The notes under the pieces: generated by a model
Database searches by the model: none
Told to the model about the DNA's origin: nothing
The model's input: the letters and a program-made list of their open reading frames with translations, nothing else
Made by a program: the position numbers and the translations under genes
Assembly (NCBI GenBank): GCA_031287505.1
Contig: JAITSW010000184.1
Coordinates: forward strand, 1-11,326
Origin: Propionibacteriaceae bacterium
Lineage (GTDB): Bacteria; Actinomycetota; Actinomycetes; Propionibacteriales; Propionibacteriaceae
Direction of reading: 5' to 3'
Length of the DNA: 11,326 nucleotides
Part shown: one piece after another, positions 1-5,174 of the stretch
Position numbering within the stretch: position 1 is the first letter of the stretch
Layout of the letters: the number at the start of each line of letters is the position of its first letter

Positions 1-492
1 GGCATAGCCAGCGCCATCGTCCACAACGGCGAAATTCTGGCTAACTCCGGCACTGCCGGCGAAGTAGGCCACGGCAGCGCCACCAGCGGCGAGCTGTGCG
101 CCTGCGGCGGACGCGGTTGCCTGGAAACTTACGCCTCGGCAGCGGGTATCGCCCGCCGCTACTCAGCGCTCAGCGGCCAACAGGTGGCCGGAGCAGTCGA
201 AGTGCTGGAGAAAGTCCAAGCCGGCGACCCGACAGCCATCGAAATCTGGGATACCGCAATAGCGGGCCTAGCCGATCTGCTAAGCCAAATCGTCCGGCTG
301 CTGGGGAAAACCCGCATAGTAATAGGCGGCGGCCTCTCCCTGGCCGGCCCGGCTCTTTTCACCCCGCTGGCCAAAGCCACAGCGGCAAGGCTCCCGATCC
401 AGCCCCTCCCAGAAATTACCCCTTCAGCATTTGCCGACAAATCTGCCATCTACGGGGCGGCTCTTTTAGGATGGGACGCCGCGGCCTGTTGA
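1..492 (+). CDS. ROK-family sugar kinase or transcriptional regulator, C-terminal part (5'-truncated by window)
   Basis: An open frame runs from the window's first base to TGA at 490-492, giving 163 residues of a protein that begins outside the window. It carries the ROK zinc site: GEVGH near residues 20-24, then CACGGRGCLE at 33-42 (CxCGxxGCxE; His24 plus Cys33, Cys35 and Cys40 as ligands). A GGGLSLAG glycine-rich stretch lies near the C terminus. ROK proteins are cytoplasmic glucokinases, N-acetyl sugar kinases, or repressors that carry an extra N-terminal helix-turn-helix. The N-terminal ATP-binding and possible DNA-binding parts are missing, so kinase and regulator cannot be told apart. 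The gene converges with cysE, leaving 27 nt between the stops and no obvious terminator hairpin. Internal ATG and GTG codons are not the true start. Confidence 0.88.
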   Translation, partial: GIASAIVHNGEILANSGTAGEVGHGSATSGELCACGGRGCLETYASAAGIARRYSALSGQQVAGAVEVLEKVQAGDPTAIEIWDTAIAGLADLLSQIVRLLGKTRIVIGGGLSLAGPALFTPLAKATAARLPIQPLPEITPSAFADKSAIYGAALLGWDAAAC

Positions 493-519
493 GCGAGGAC
501 TGGGAAGGACCAGGCGCGG

Positions 520-1071
520 CTAGGCGACGATGTCAGCCGGATTCGTGTTGGCTGGGATGCCTGTGACGATGGCGTTGGCAGGCACATCCTTTACCACTAG
601 CGCGTTGGCACCGATTTTGGTGTCGTCTCCGATGTGGATTGGGCCGATTATCTTGGCGCCGGCTCCGATGAGCACCCGGTTGCCGATGGTCGGGTGGCGT
701 TTGAAGTTGCCGCGCGAACGCCCTCCCAAAGTCACTTGGTGATACATCAGGACGTCTTCGCCGATCTCGGCGGTTTCGCCGATGACCACCCCCATGCCGT
801 GGTCGATAAAGAAGCGCCGTCCGATGGTGGCTCCGGGGTGGATTTCAACCCCGGTGAGATTTCGGGCTAGCTGCGACAGCACCCGGGCCAGCGGGCGCAG
901 GCCGGGTTGCCTGACCCAAAGCCGGTGGCAAACGCGGTGCGCCCAAACGGCATGCACCCCCGGGTAGCAGATGGCCACCAACAACTTGGAGGAAGCAGCT
1001 GGATCTTCGCGCATGGCGGTATCGAGATCTTCTTGCATCCGCGCCCACGCGGCTTTGAGTAACTGCTGCAT
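520..1071 (-). CDS. cysE: Serine O-acetyltransferase CysE (short EpsC-type)
   Basis: The 183-residue enzyme acetylates L-serine with acetyl-CoA to O-acetylserine, the substrate of CysK encoded just upstream. It has a short helical N-terminal region (about residues 1-70, with the family signature [13 protein letters not shown] at 34-46). A left-handed beta-helix of hexapeptide repeats follows: [27 protein letters not shown], and a C-terminal GIPANTNP tail. The FIDHGMG segment holds the expected catalytic His91; the Glu of VEIHP sits where E. coli CysE has Asp, as is common in the EpsC type. The length matches short actinobacterial CysE, not the 273-residue E. coli form. The start at 1071 is preceded by TAAGGGATT, a close but usable ribosome site; Met12 (codon 1038-1036) is an alternative. 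It lies 269 nt downstream of cysK on the same strand, so co-transcription is possible but not assured. Confidence 0.93.
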   Translation of the reverse strand: MQQLLKAAWARMQEDLDTAMREDPAASSKLLVAICYPGVHAVWAHRVCHRLWVRQPGLRPLARVLSQLARNLTGVEIHPGATIGRRFFIDHGMGVVIGETAEIGEDVLMYHQVTLGGRSRGNFKRHPTIGNRVLIGAGAKIIGPIHIGDDTKIGANALVVKDVPANAIVTGIPANTNPADIVA

Positions 1072-1115
1072 AATCCCTTACCGAGGTTGTCTGGCCCGCT
1101 AGCCGGTCTTTGCGG

Positions 1116-1188
1116 ATTCTACCCCGCTGAACTGTTGGTTGGGCGAACGGAGGACGGGCAACCAACTTCGTCCGATTCCACTATTCTA
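1116..1188 (-). promoter_or_regulatory. Two promoter-like TAGAAT boxes ahead of cysE
   Basis: On the minus strand TAGAAT occurs at 1188-1183 and again at 1121-1116. Each is preceded by nearly the same bases: TCAGCGGG for the first and TCAGCGGGG for the second. TAGAAT fits the actinobacterial TANNNT -10 pattern and is the same hexamer found before mshA. The expected starts would be near 1176 and 1109, giving cysE untranslated leaders of about 105 or 38 nt. No TTGACA-like -35 is evident for either. The shared flank could equally be a regulator-binding repeat. Confidence 0.35.
1134..1166 (-). promoter_or_regulatory. Hairpin in the presumed cysE leader
   Basis: GTTGGTTG (1134-1141) and CAACCAAC (1159-1166) form a perfect 8-bp stem around a 17-nt loop whose edges can add a CG/CG pair. 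There is no following T-run, so it is not a classical terminator. It sits between the two TAGAAT boxes and could be an RNA leader structure or a DNA operator. Confidence 0.35.
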
Positions 1189-1245
1189 CCCGCTGAGGCG
1201 AGAATACCTGGAGCCTGAGCTCTAGAAGAACAACACCTCAGCCTA

Positions 1246-1292
1246 GAGAACAGCCCTGTCCCGGACGGAGCAGCCGGGACGGGGCTGTTCTC
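1246..1292 (-). terminator. Strong 19-bp hairpin between cysK and cysE
   Basis: The arms at 1246-1264 and 1274-1292 pair over 19 bp with one G-T wobble and a 9-nt loop. The left arm starts GAGAACAGCCC and the right arm ends GGGGCTGTTCTC. It lies 48 nt past the cysK stop codon. No U-run follows on either strand, so it would be a tail-less terminator of the sort proposed for actinobacteria, or an RNA-stabilising or processing hairpin that lowers cysE relative to cysK. Confidence 0.6.
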
Positions 1293-1340
1293 ACCGGCGT
1301 CCAAGAGGCTGTTCACGCCTTTGACGCCAACAGGCTGCCG

Positions 1341-2282
1341 CTAGTCGAGAAGATCTTGGTAGAGGACGGTGGAGAGATAACGCTCGCCGAACGATGGGAT
1401 GATCACGACGATGGTCTTTCCCGCGGCTTCTGGGCGGGCGGCAAGCTCACCGGCGGCAGCCAGCGCCGCGCCGGAGGAGATGCCCACCAGCAGGCCTTCT
1501 TCTTTGGCGGCGCGGCGAGCCCACTCGAGAGCGGTGTCGGAGGGTTGCGGCAGAATCTCGTCGATGACGCTGCGGTCGAGGATCTCGGGGATGAAGCCGG
1601 CGCCGATGCCCTGAATCTTGTGCGGCCCCTTTGGCTGGCCCGATATAACGGCGGATTCGGCCGGCTCAACGGCGATGATCTGCACCTGGGGCTTGCGGGA
1701 CTTCAGCACCTGGCCAACACCGGTGATGGTGCCGCCGGTGCCGATGCCGGAAACTAGGTAGTCAACCTGGCCTTCGGTGTCCGCCCAGATTTCTTCAGCC
1801 GTCGTCTTGCGGTGGATTTCAACGTTGGCGGGATTGGTGAACTGGCTGGCGAGGATGGCGCCGGGAGTCTCTTCCACGATCTTCTTTGCGATGGCGATAG
1901 CGCCGGGAACGCCGTCTGCGCCGGGGGTGAGGATGAGTTCGGCACCGAAAGCCCGCAGCAAGGCCCGGCGTTCTTTGGAGAACGTCTCTGGGAGGGTGAT
2001 GATTACTTTGTAGCCGCGGGCAGCGCCCACGAAAGCCAATGCGATACCGGTGTTGCCAGAGGTCGCCTCGACGATGGTTCCACCGGGCTTGAGGGCGCCG
2101 GAGGCTTCAGCCGCGTCGACGATTGCGACGCCGATGCGGTCTTTGACAGAGTTGGCCGGGTTGTAGAACTCCAGTTTCGCCAGCACGGTGGCCAAGCTGT
2201 CGCCGTAGAGCTTGTTGACCTTGACCAGCGGGGTACGTCCGATGAGTTCGGTTGCGTCGTTGTAATACGCAATATTTTTCAT
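1341..2282 (-). CDS. cysK: Cysteine synthase A, O-acetylserine (thiol)-lyase CysK
   Basis: This 313-residue PLP enzyme of fold type II makes L-cysteine from O-acetylserine and sulfide. The PLP lysine is Lys47 in NPANSVKDR. The substrate loop TSGNTG is at 74-79, the phosphate-binding loop GTGGT at 181-185, and GISSGA at 268-273 supplies the serine that contacts the pyridine nitrogen. Length and ends are normal for CysK. The start ATG at 2282-2280 is supported by the typical N terminus ([17 protein letters not shown]), yet the bases before it (AACGTAATA) contain no Shine-Dalgarno. Upstream on the same strand lie an intrinsic terminator and a cysteine-rich leader peptide, so expression is probably governed by attenuation in response to cysteinyl-tRNA supply. 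It is the first structural gene of a cysK-cysE pair and is divergent from guaA. Confidence 0.96.
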   Translation of the reverse strand: MKNIAYYNDATELIGRTPLVKVNKLYGDSLATVLAKLEFYNPANSVKDRIGVAIVDAAEASGALKPGGTIVEATSGNTGIALAFVGAARGYKVIITLPETFSKERRALLRAFGAELILTPGADGVPGAIAIAKKIVEETPGAILASQFTNPANVEIHRKTTAEEIWADTEGQVDYLVSGIGTGGTITGVGQVLKSRKPQVQIIAVEPAESAVISGQPKGPHKIQGIGAGFIPEILDRSVIDEILPQPSDTALEWARRAAKEEGLLVGISSGAALAAAGELAARPEAAGKTIVVIIPSFGERYLSTVLYQDLLD

Positions 2283-2324
2283 TATTACGTTGAATTTGGG
2301 TGGGATTTTGTGTTACTTGGGCAT

Positions 2325-2352
2325 AAAAAAAGCGACTCAAGAGAGCCGCTTT
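2325..2352 (-). terminator. Intrinsic terminator (attenuator) between the Cys leader peptide and cysK
   Basis: Read on the minus strand, AAAGCGGCTC (2352-2343) and GAGTCGCTTT (2338-2329) form a 10-bp stem with one G-U pair and a TCTT loop, followed directly by T residues to 2325 (seven in a row counting the stem end). On the plus strand the G-U pair becomes an A-C mismatch and the tail is absent, so the signal is oriented towards cysK. It lies 18 nt after the stop codon of the leader peptide and 42 nt before the cysK ATG, as in classical amino-acid operon attenuators. Confidence 0.85.
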
Positions 2353-2370
2353 GGAGGTTTGCGTAGTTGC

Positions 2371-2442
2371 TTAGCGCATACGACAACAAGCCGCCGACGG
2401 CATGGCGCAACAACACACAGACGCCACAGCCGTTTTGAACAT
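2371..2442 (-). CDS. Polycysteine leader peptide of cysK (23 aa)
   Basis: An ATG at 2442-2440 opens a 23-codon frame that ends at TAA (2373-2371). The peptide has five cysteines in two runs: CCC at residues 10-12 (TGT TGT TGC) and CC at 19-20 (TGT TGT), within [16 protein letters not shown]. It has no Shine-Dalgarno. A TAGCGT -10 box ends exactly 7 nt before the ATG, so it is probably translated from a leaderless transcript. Leaderless polycysteine short ORFs are known as cysteine-responsive attenuators in mycobacteria, and cysteine-rich leader peptides have been predicted before actinobacterial cys operons. Ribosomes pausing at the Cys codons would signal low Cys-tRNA. The RNA just after the stop codon (GCAAC, 2370-2366) can pair with either Cys-codon cluster (GUUGC 2411-2407 or GUUGU 2387-2383), giving mutually exclusive structures upstream of the terminator. 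The frame lies inside a longer open frame whose upstream part has no start signal. Confidence 0.75.
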   Translation of the reverse strand: MFKTAVASVCCCAMPSAACCRMR

Positions 2443-2449
2443 GTGCCAA

Positions 2450-2455
2450 ACGCTA
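2450..2455 (-). promoter_or_regulatory. -10 box for the leaderless Cys leader transcript
   Basis: The minus strand reads TAGCGT, matching TANNNT, and is followed by exactly 7 nt (TTGGCAC) before the leader-peptide ATG. The predicted transcription start therefore coincides with the A of the ATG at 2442. No good -35 is visible; the best upstream candidate is a poor TTACCC at 2479-2474. A small inverted repeat CCCA-GCT-TGGG (2465-2475) sits just upstream and could bind a regulator, but it is short. Confidence 0.5.
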
Positions 2456-2540
2456 TCACGAATTCCCAGCTTGGGGTAATGATGTCGCAGGCCAAGATGC
2501 CCGCTGATATTGAACGCCGCGAAGTGTTGCGGGGAGCCAC

Positions 2541-2546
2541 TAAGAT
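2541..2546 (+). promoter_or_regulatory. -10 box for leaderless guaA transcript
   Basis: TAAGAT matches TANNNT and ends exactly 7 nt before ATG 2554, the same geometry as for the Cys leader and mshA. That would place the transcription start at the guaA ATG itself. No convincing -35 lies 16-19 nt upstream. The nearest purine-rich stretch (GGGGAG, 2531-2536) is too far from the ATG to be a normal ribosome site, which favours the leaderless reading. Confidence 0.5.
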
Positions 2547-2553
2547 TCACCCC

Positions 2554-4119
2554 ATGGGAACTGTGCATGACTTGGTTTTGGTCGTTGATTTCGGGGCGCA
2601 GTACGCGCAGTTGATCGCCCGCCGGGTTCGGGAAGCCAAGGTTTACTCGGAAATTGTTCCACATAGTATGCCCGCCGTTGATATCCTCGCCAAAAACCCG
2701 AAGGCGATTGTCCTATCTGGCGGGCCGAGCTCGGTGTATGAGCCGGGAGCGCCGCAACTTGATAACGCCCTGCTTGAAGCCGGCGTCCCGGTATTGGGTA
2801 TTTGCTACGGCTTTATGGCGATGGCGCAGGCCTTGGGCGGGCAGGTCGCCCAGACCGGCCAGCGCGAGTTTGGGCGCACCGAAGTCAGTGTTTTGAACGA
2901 GGGCAAGCTGCTCAGCGGACTGCCTTCCACCCTTACCTCCTGGATGTCTCATGGGGACGAGGTGGTTTCAGTCCCCGGGGGTTTCTCGCTGAATGCCTGC
3001 TCTCCGCGCGCCACGGTGGCGGCGTTTGAGAATCGCGAACGCCGGTTAGCCGGCGTGCAATGGCATCCCGAGGTTGCCCACAGCCAGTTTGGGCAAAAAG
3101 TGCTGGAACATTTCCTCTACGACATTGCCGGGTGTTCCCCCTCGTGGACGGCCAATTCGATTGTGGATGAACAAGTGGCCCGGATTCGGGCCCAGGTCGG
3201 CACCGGCCGGGCAATCTGCGGGCTTTCCGGCGGTGTCGATTCCGCGGTGGCCGCCGCACTCGTGCAGCGGGCCATCGGCGACCGGCTAACCTGCGTTTTC
3301 GTAGACCATGGCTTGCTTCGCGCTGGAGAACGCGAACAAGTCGAGCAAGATTTTGTGGCGGCCACCGGCGCAAGGCTTAAAACGGTGGCTGCTCAAAAGC
3401 GCTTCCTGGACTTCCTCGAAGGCGTTGGAGACCCAGAGCAGAAGCGCAAGATCATCGGACGTGAGTTCATCCGCGTCTTTGAAGCCGCCCAGCGGGAGGT
3501 CATCGCCGAGGCAGCTGATGGCGATCCGGTGAGATTCCTAGTCCAAGGAACTCTGTATCCAGACGTCGTCGAATCTGGCGGCGGTGAAGGCGCTGCCAAC
3601 ATTAAAAGCCACCACAATGTCGGCGGGTTGCCCGAAGACCTGCGTTTCGAGTTGGTAGAGCCGCTTCGCACGCTGTTCAAAGACGAAGTCCGCCAGGTGG
3701 GCCGCGAGCTGGGGCTGCCCGGTGTCATCGTTGACCGCCATCCCTTCCCGGGCCCGGGCTTGGGTATTCGCATTGTCGGCGCAGTTGACGCCGAACGCCT
3801 GCGCATCCTGCGTGCCGCCGACGCCATAGTCCGCGAGGAGACGACGGCTGCCGGGTTGGACGCCGAAATCTGGCAGTTCCCGGTGGTGCTGCTCGCCGAC
3901 GTCCGCTCGGTGGGGGTTCAAGGTGATGGTCGTACTTACGGCCATCCCATCGTTCTGCGCCCGGTCACCAGCGAAGATGCCATGACGGCCGACTGGGGTC
4001 GGCTGCCATTCGACGTCCTGGAAAAGATGAGCACCCGCATCACCAATGAGGTGCCGGAGGTAAACAGGGTAGTCCTTGACGTGACGAGCAAGCCGCCGGG
4101 CACCATCGAATGGGAGTGA
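2554..4119 (+). CDS. guaA: GMP synthase (glutamine-hydrolysing) GuaA
   Basis: This 521-residue enzyme converts XMP to GMP with ATP and glutamine in the last step of guanine nucleotide synthesis. The N-terminal class I glutamine amidotransferase has [18 protein letters not shown] at 10-27, nucleophile Cys84 in GICYG and the His171/Glu173 pair in QWHPEV. The ATP-pyrophosphatase has its P-loop SGGVDS at 225-230, and the dimerisation domain ends in the standard GTIEWE. The ATG at 2554 gives the usual family length and start and has a leaderless -10 box. Upstream in-frame ATGs at 2479, 2482 and 2497 would add 19-25 unrelated residues, and the frame stays open back to 2290 only by chance. Oddity: residue 88, normally the Gln of GxCxGxQ, is Met (GICYGFM). 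The gene is divergent from cysK and converges on the 4182-5165 gene. Confidence 0.96.
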   Translation: MGTVHDLVLVVDFGAQYAQLIARRVREAKVYSEIVPHSMPAVDILAKNPKAIVLSGGPSSVYEPGAPQLDNALLEAGVPVLGICYGFMAMAQALGGQVAQTGQREFGRTEVSVLNEGKLLSGLPSTLTSWMSHGDEVVSVPGGFSLNACSPRATVAAFENRERRLAGVQWHPEVAHSQFGQKVLEHFLYDIAGCSPSWTANSIVDEQVARIRAQVGTGRAICGLSGGVDSAVAAALVQRAIGDRLTCVFVDHGLLRAGEREQVEQDFVAATGARLKTVAAQKRFLDFLEGVGDPEQKRKIIGREFIRVFEAAQREVIAEAADGDPVRFLVQGTLYPDVVESGGGEGAANIKSHHNVGGLPEDLRFELVEPLRTLFKDEVRQVGRELGLPGVIVDRHPFPGPGLGIRIVGAVDAERLRILRAADAIVREETTAAGLDAEIWQFPVVLLADVRSVGVQGDGRTYGHPIVLRPVTSEDAMTADWGRLPFDVLEKMSTRITNEVPEVNRVVLDVTSKPPGTIEWE

Positions 4120-4137
4120 GGTCCAAGCCGCCGGGCA
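4089..4137 (+). repeat. 14-bp direct repeat spanning the guaA stop codon
   Basis: CAAGCCGCCGGGCA occurs at 4089-4102 inside the last codons of guaA and again at 4124-4137 just after the stop. The second copy forms the left arm of a small hairpin (CCGCCG 4128-4133 with CGGCGG 4141-4146) that competes with the hairpin at 4143-4161. It probably arose by local duplication; a role in termination is possible. Confidence 0.5.
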
Positions 4138-4142
4138 TGTCG

Positions 4143-4161
4143 GCGGAAAACTGTTTTCCGC
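4143..4161. terminator. Short hairpin between the convergent guaA and 4182-5165 genes
   Basis: GCGGAAAA (4143-4150) pairs with TTTTCCGC (4154-4161) around a 3-nt loop. It sits 24 nt past the guaA stop and 21 nt past the opposing stop, the expected place for a bidirectional terminator. There is no separate U-tail, although the A/T run inside the stem gives a U-rich arm on both strands. It overlaps the CCGCCG/CGGCGG hairpin by 4 nt, so only one can form at a time. Confidence 0.45.
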
Positions 4162-4181
4162 GAGATTCGCAGCTGTCGCGG

Positions 4182-5165
4182 CTACGGGGTGTCGGGGGTT
4201 TCCAAGGTCGTCGGGGTAGCAGATTCCGAACCGGAGGGAGTCTCGGGCTGCGTGGTCGAGGGCTCTTCGGAAGGCTTTGGGCTGGGAGAGGCCGACTCGG
4301 CGGGGGGTGATTCTGACGAAGACTCGGACGGATCCGGCGAGGGGGACAAGCTGGGGTCGGGAGAAACCGGGGCACTGGTGGACGGGCTCGTCACCGGATC
4401 TGGGGTTGGGGGTGTTTGAGACCCCGCACCCGCATCGACATCGCCGGGAAGATGCGCCGGCGGGACTGCCAATCCGCCGATGGTTGTTCCTTCTTGGCCG
4501 CTTAGGGAACGGCCGGTGAGCATCTCCCAGCCGGTTATCGCAGTGAAGGCCAACAGGAAGATAGCGATACCGACGACGATGACACGCACTAGCGCTGCGG
4601 TGCGCAGGCTCTCCTTTGGGGCGGCTTCTGTCTCTTCTGGGTCAGCTTCGCCGATCCTCAGCTCGGGGAGTTCTGTCTCTTCTAGGTCAGTTCCGCCGAT
4701 CTCCAGCTCGGGGAGCTTTGTCTCTTCTAGGTCAGCTTCGCCGATCCCCAGCTCAAGGAGTTCTGCCTCTTCAGCTGCCTGTTGAAGCTTTTGACCGTTT
4801 GCGGGGTTGGGGAGCGCTGTCTCGTCCGCGGCTGGGAGAATTTCGGTCTGAGTGTCACCGCCGGCCTCTTCGCCTGGGTTGGCAGCAGCCGAGTCGGAGC
4901 GGATAAGCTCAACCCCGCGTGAGAGTGCCGAGCCCACCTTCTTCGAAGTCTTGGTGATGCCAACGGTGTAGAGCGTCCCGCCGACAGCGCCGATGATACT
5001 GGCCACCGCCGCGCCGATGATGGTGCCTGCCACACCCAAGGTGGAGCCGATCGCCGCCGCGGTGGCAGCGGCTAAAGCGCCACCCAACACTTGCGGCAGC
5101 GAGAATGAAAGCTCGCGCGGCTTGTCATCGAGCGGACTGTTGTTTTTGTCTGGTTCGCTGCTCAT
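4182..5165 (-). CDS. Repeat-containing membrane protein with Pro/Ser/Thr-rich tail (unknown function)
   Basis: I do not recognise this 327-residue protein. After a polar start, residues 26-70 form a Gly/Ala-rich hydrophobic region (glycine-zipper-like: IGSTLGVAGTIIGAAVAS). An acidic linker contains three tandem 15-residue units at 136-150, 151-165 and 166-180 (middle unit LPELEIGGTDLEETE), then a clear transmembrane helix at about 190-212. The C-terminal 85 residues or so are rich in Pro, Ser and Thr, as in wall-spanning or exposed tails. The likely topology puts the acidic repeats in the cytoplasm and the tail outside, though the first hydrophobic region could change this. The ATG is 9 nt after the stop of the glycosyltransferase gene, so the two are almost certainly co-translated; only a weak GCGGG ribosome site is seen. 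It is the last gene of the mshA-led operon. Confidence 0.72.
   Translation of the reverse strand: MSSEPDKNNSPLDDKPRELSFSLPQVLGGALAAATAAAIGSTLGVAGTIIGAAVASIIGAVGGTLYTVGITKTSKKVGSALSRGVELIRSDSAAANPGEEAGGDTQTEILPAADETALPNPANGQKLQQAAEEAELLELGIGEADLEETKLPELEIGGTDLEETELPELRIGEADPEETEAAPKESLRTAALVRVIVVGIAIFLLAFTAITGWEMLTGRSLSGQEGTTIGGLAVPPAHLPGDVDAGAGSQTPPTPDPVTSPSTSAPVSPDPSLSPSPDPSESSSESPPAESASPSPKPSEEPSTTQPETPSGSESATPTTLETPDTP
4626..4760 (-). repeat. Three tandem 45-bp in-frame repeats
   Basis: Three consecutive 45-bp units encode LLELGIGEADLEETK, LPELEIGGTDLEETE and LPELRIGEADPEETE. They are in frame inside the membrane protein at 4182-5165, so copy number can change by slippage or recombination without breaking the frame. 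The DNA units are similar but not identical, which means the duplication is not very recent. Confidence 0.8.
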
Positions 5166-5174
5166 CGATACCCG

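Larger units (their letters stand above)
1072..1340 (-). other. cysK-cysE intergenic region
   Basis: These 269 nt hold no convincing gene. Reading in the cysE direction they contain a long hairpin (1292-1246), two TAGAAT boxes in a repeated context (1188-1183 and 1121-1116), a smaller hairpin (1166-1134) and the cysE ribosome site (about 1080-1075). A 65-codon open frame (1316-1119) crosses the region. It begins before the hairpin, has no ribosome site and does not look like a protein. The arrangement suggests that cysE can be expressed from its own promoter after partial termination behind cysK. Confidence 0.5.

Noticed and set aside
1119..1316. 65-residue minus-strand ORF with a Cys pair before cysE as a second cysteine leader
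   Set aside because: It has only two adjacent Cys codons, spans the 19-bp hairpin and lacks both ribosome site and leaderless -10 geometry.
1812..2366. 184-residue plus-strand ORF opposite cysK
   Set aside because: It is an antisense shadow of cysK with no recognisable family and Asp/Gly-rich composition typical of a frame opposite a high-GC gene.
2283..2442. SAM riboswitch or T-box ahead of cysK
   Set aside because: I could not find the conserved T-box antiterminator sequence or SAM riboswitch core motifs. The Cys-rich ORF plus terminator explains the region more simply.
2337..2540. 67-residue minus-strand ORF upstream of cysK as a protein gene
   Set aside because: It runs straight into the terminator stem, is Arg-rich in the manner of a shadow frame, and has no ribosome site or -10 box at its start. 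The 23-codon Cys-rich frame in another reading frame is the supported one.
2290..2553. N-terminal extension of GuaA by up to 88 residues
   Set aside because: The frame is open but the extra residues do not resemble GuaA, no ribosome site supports the upstream ATGs well, and part of it is antisense to the Cys leader and terminator. ATG 2554 gives the normal family length and start.
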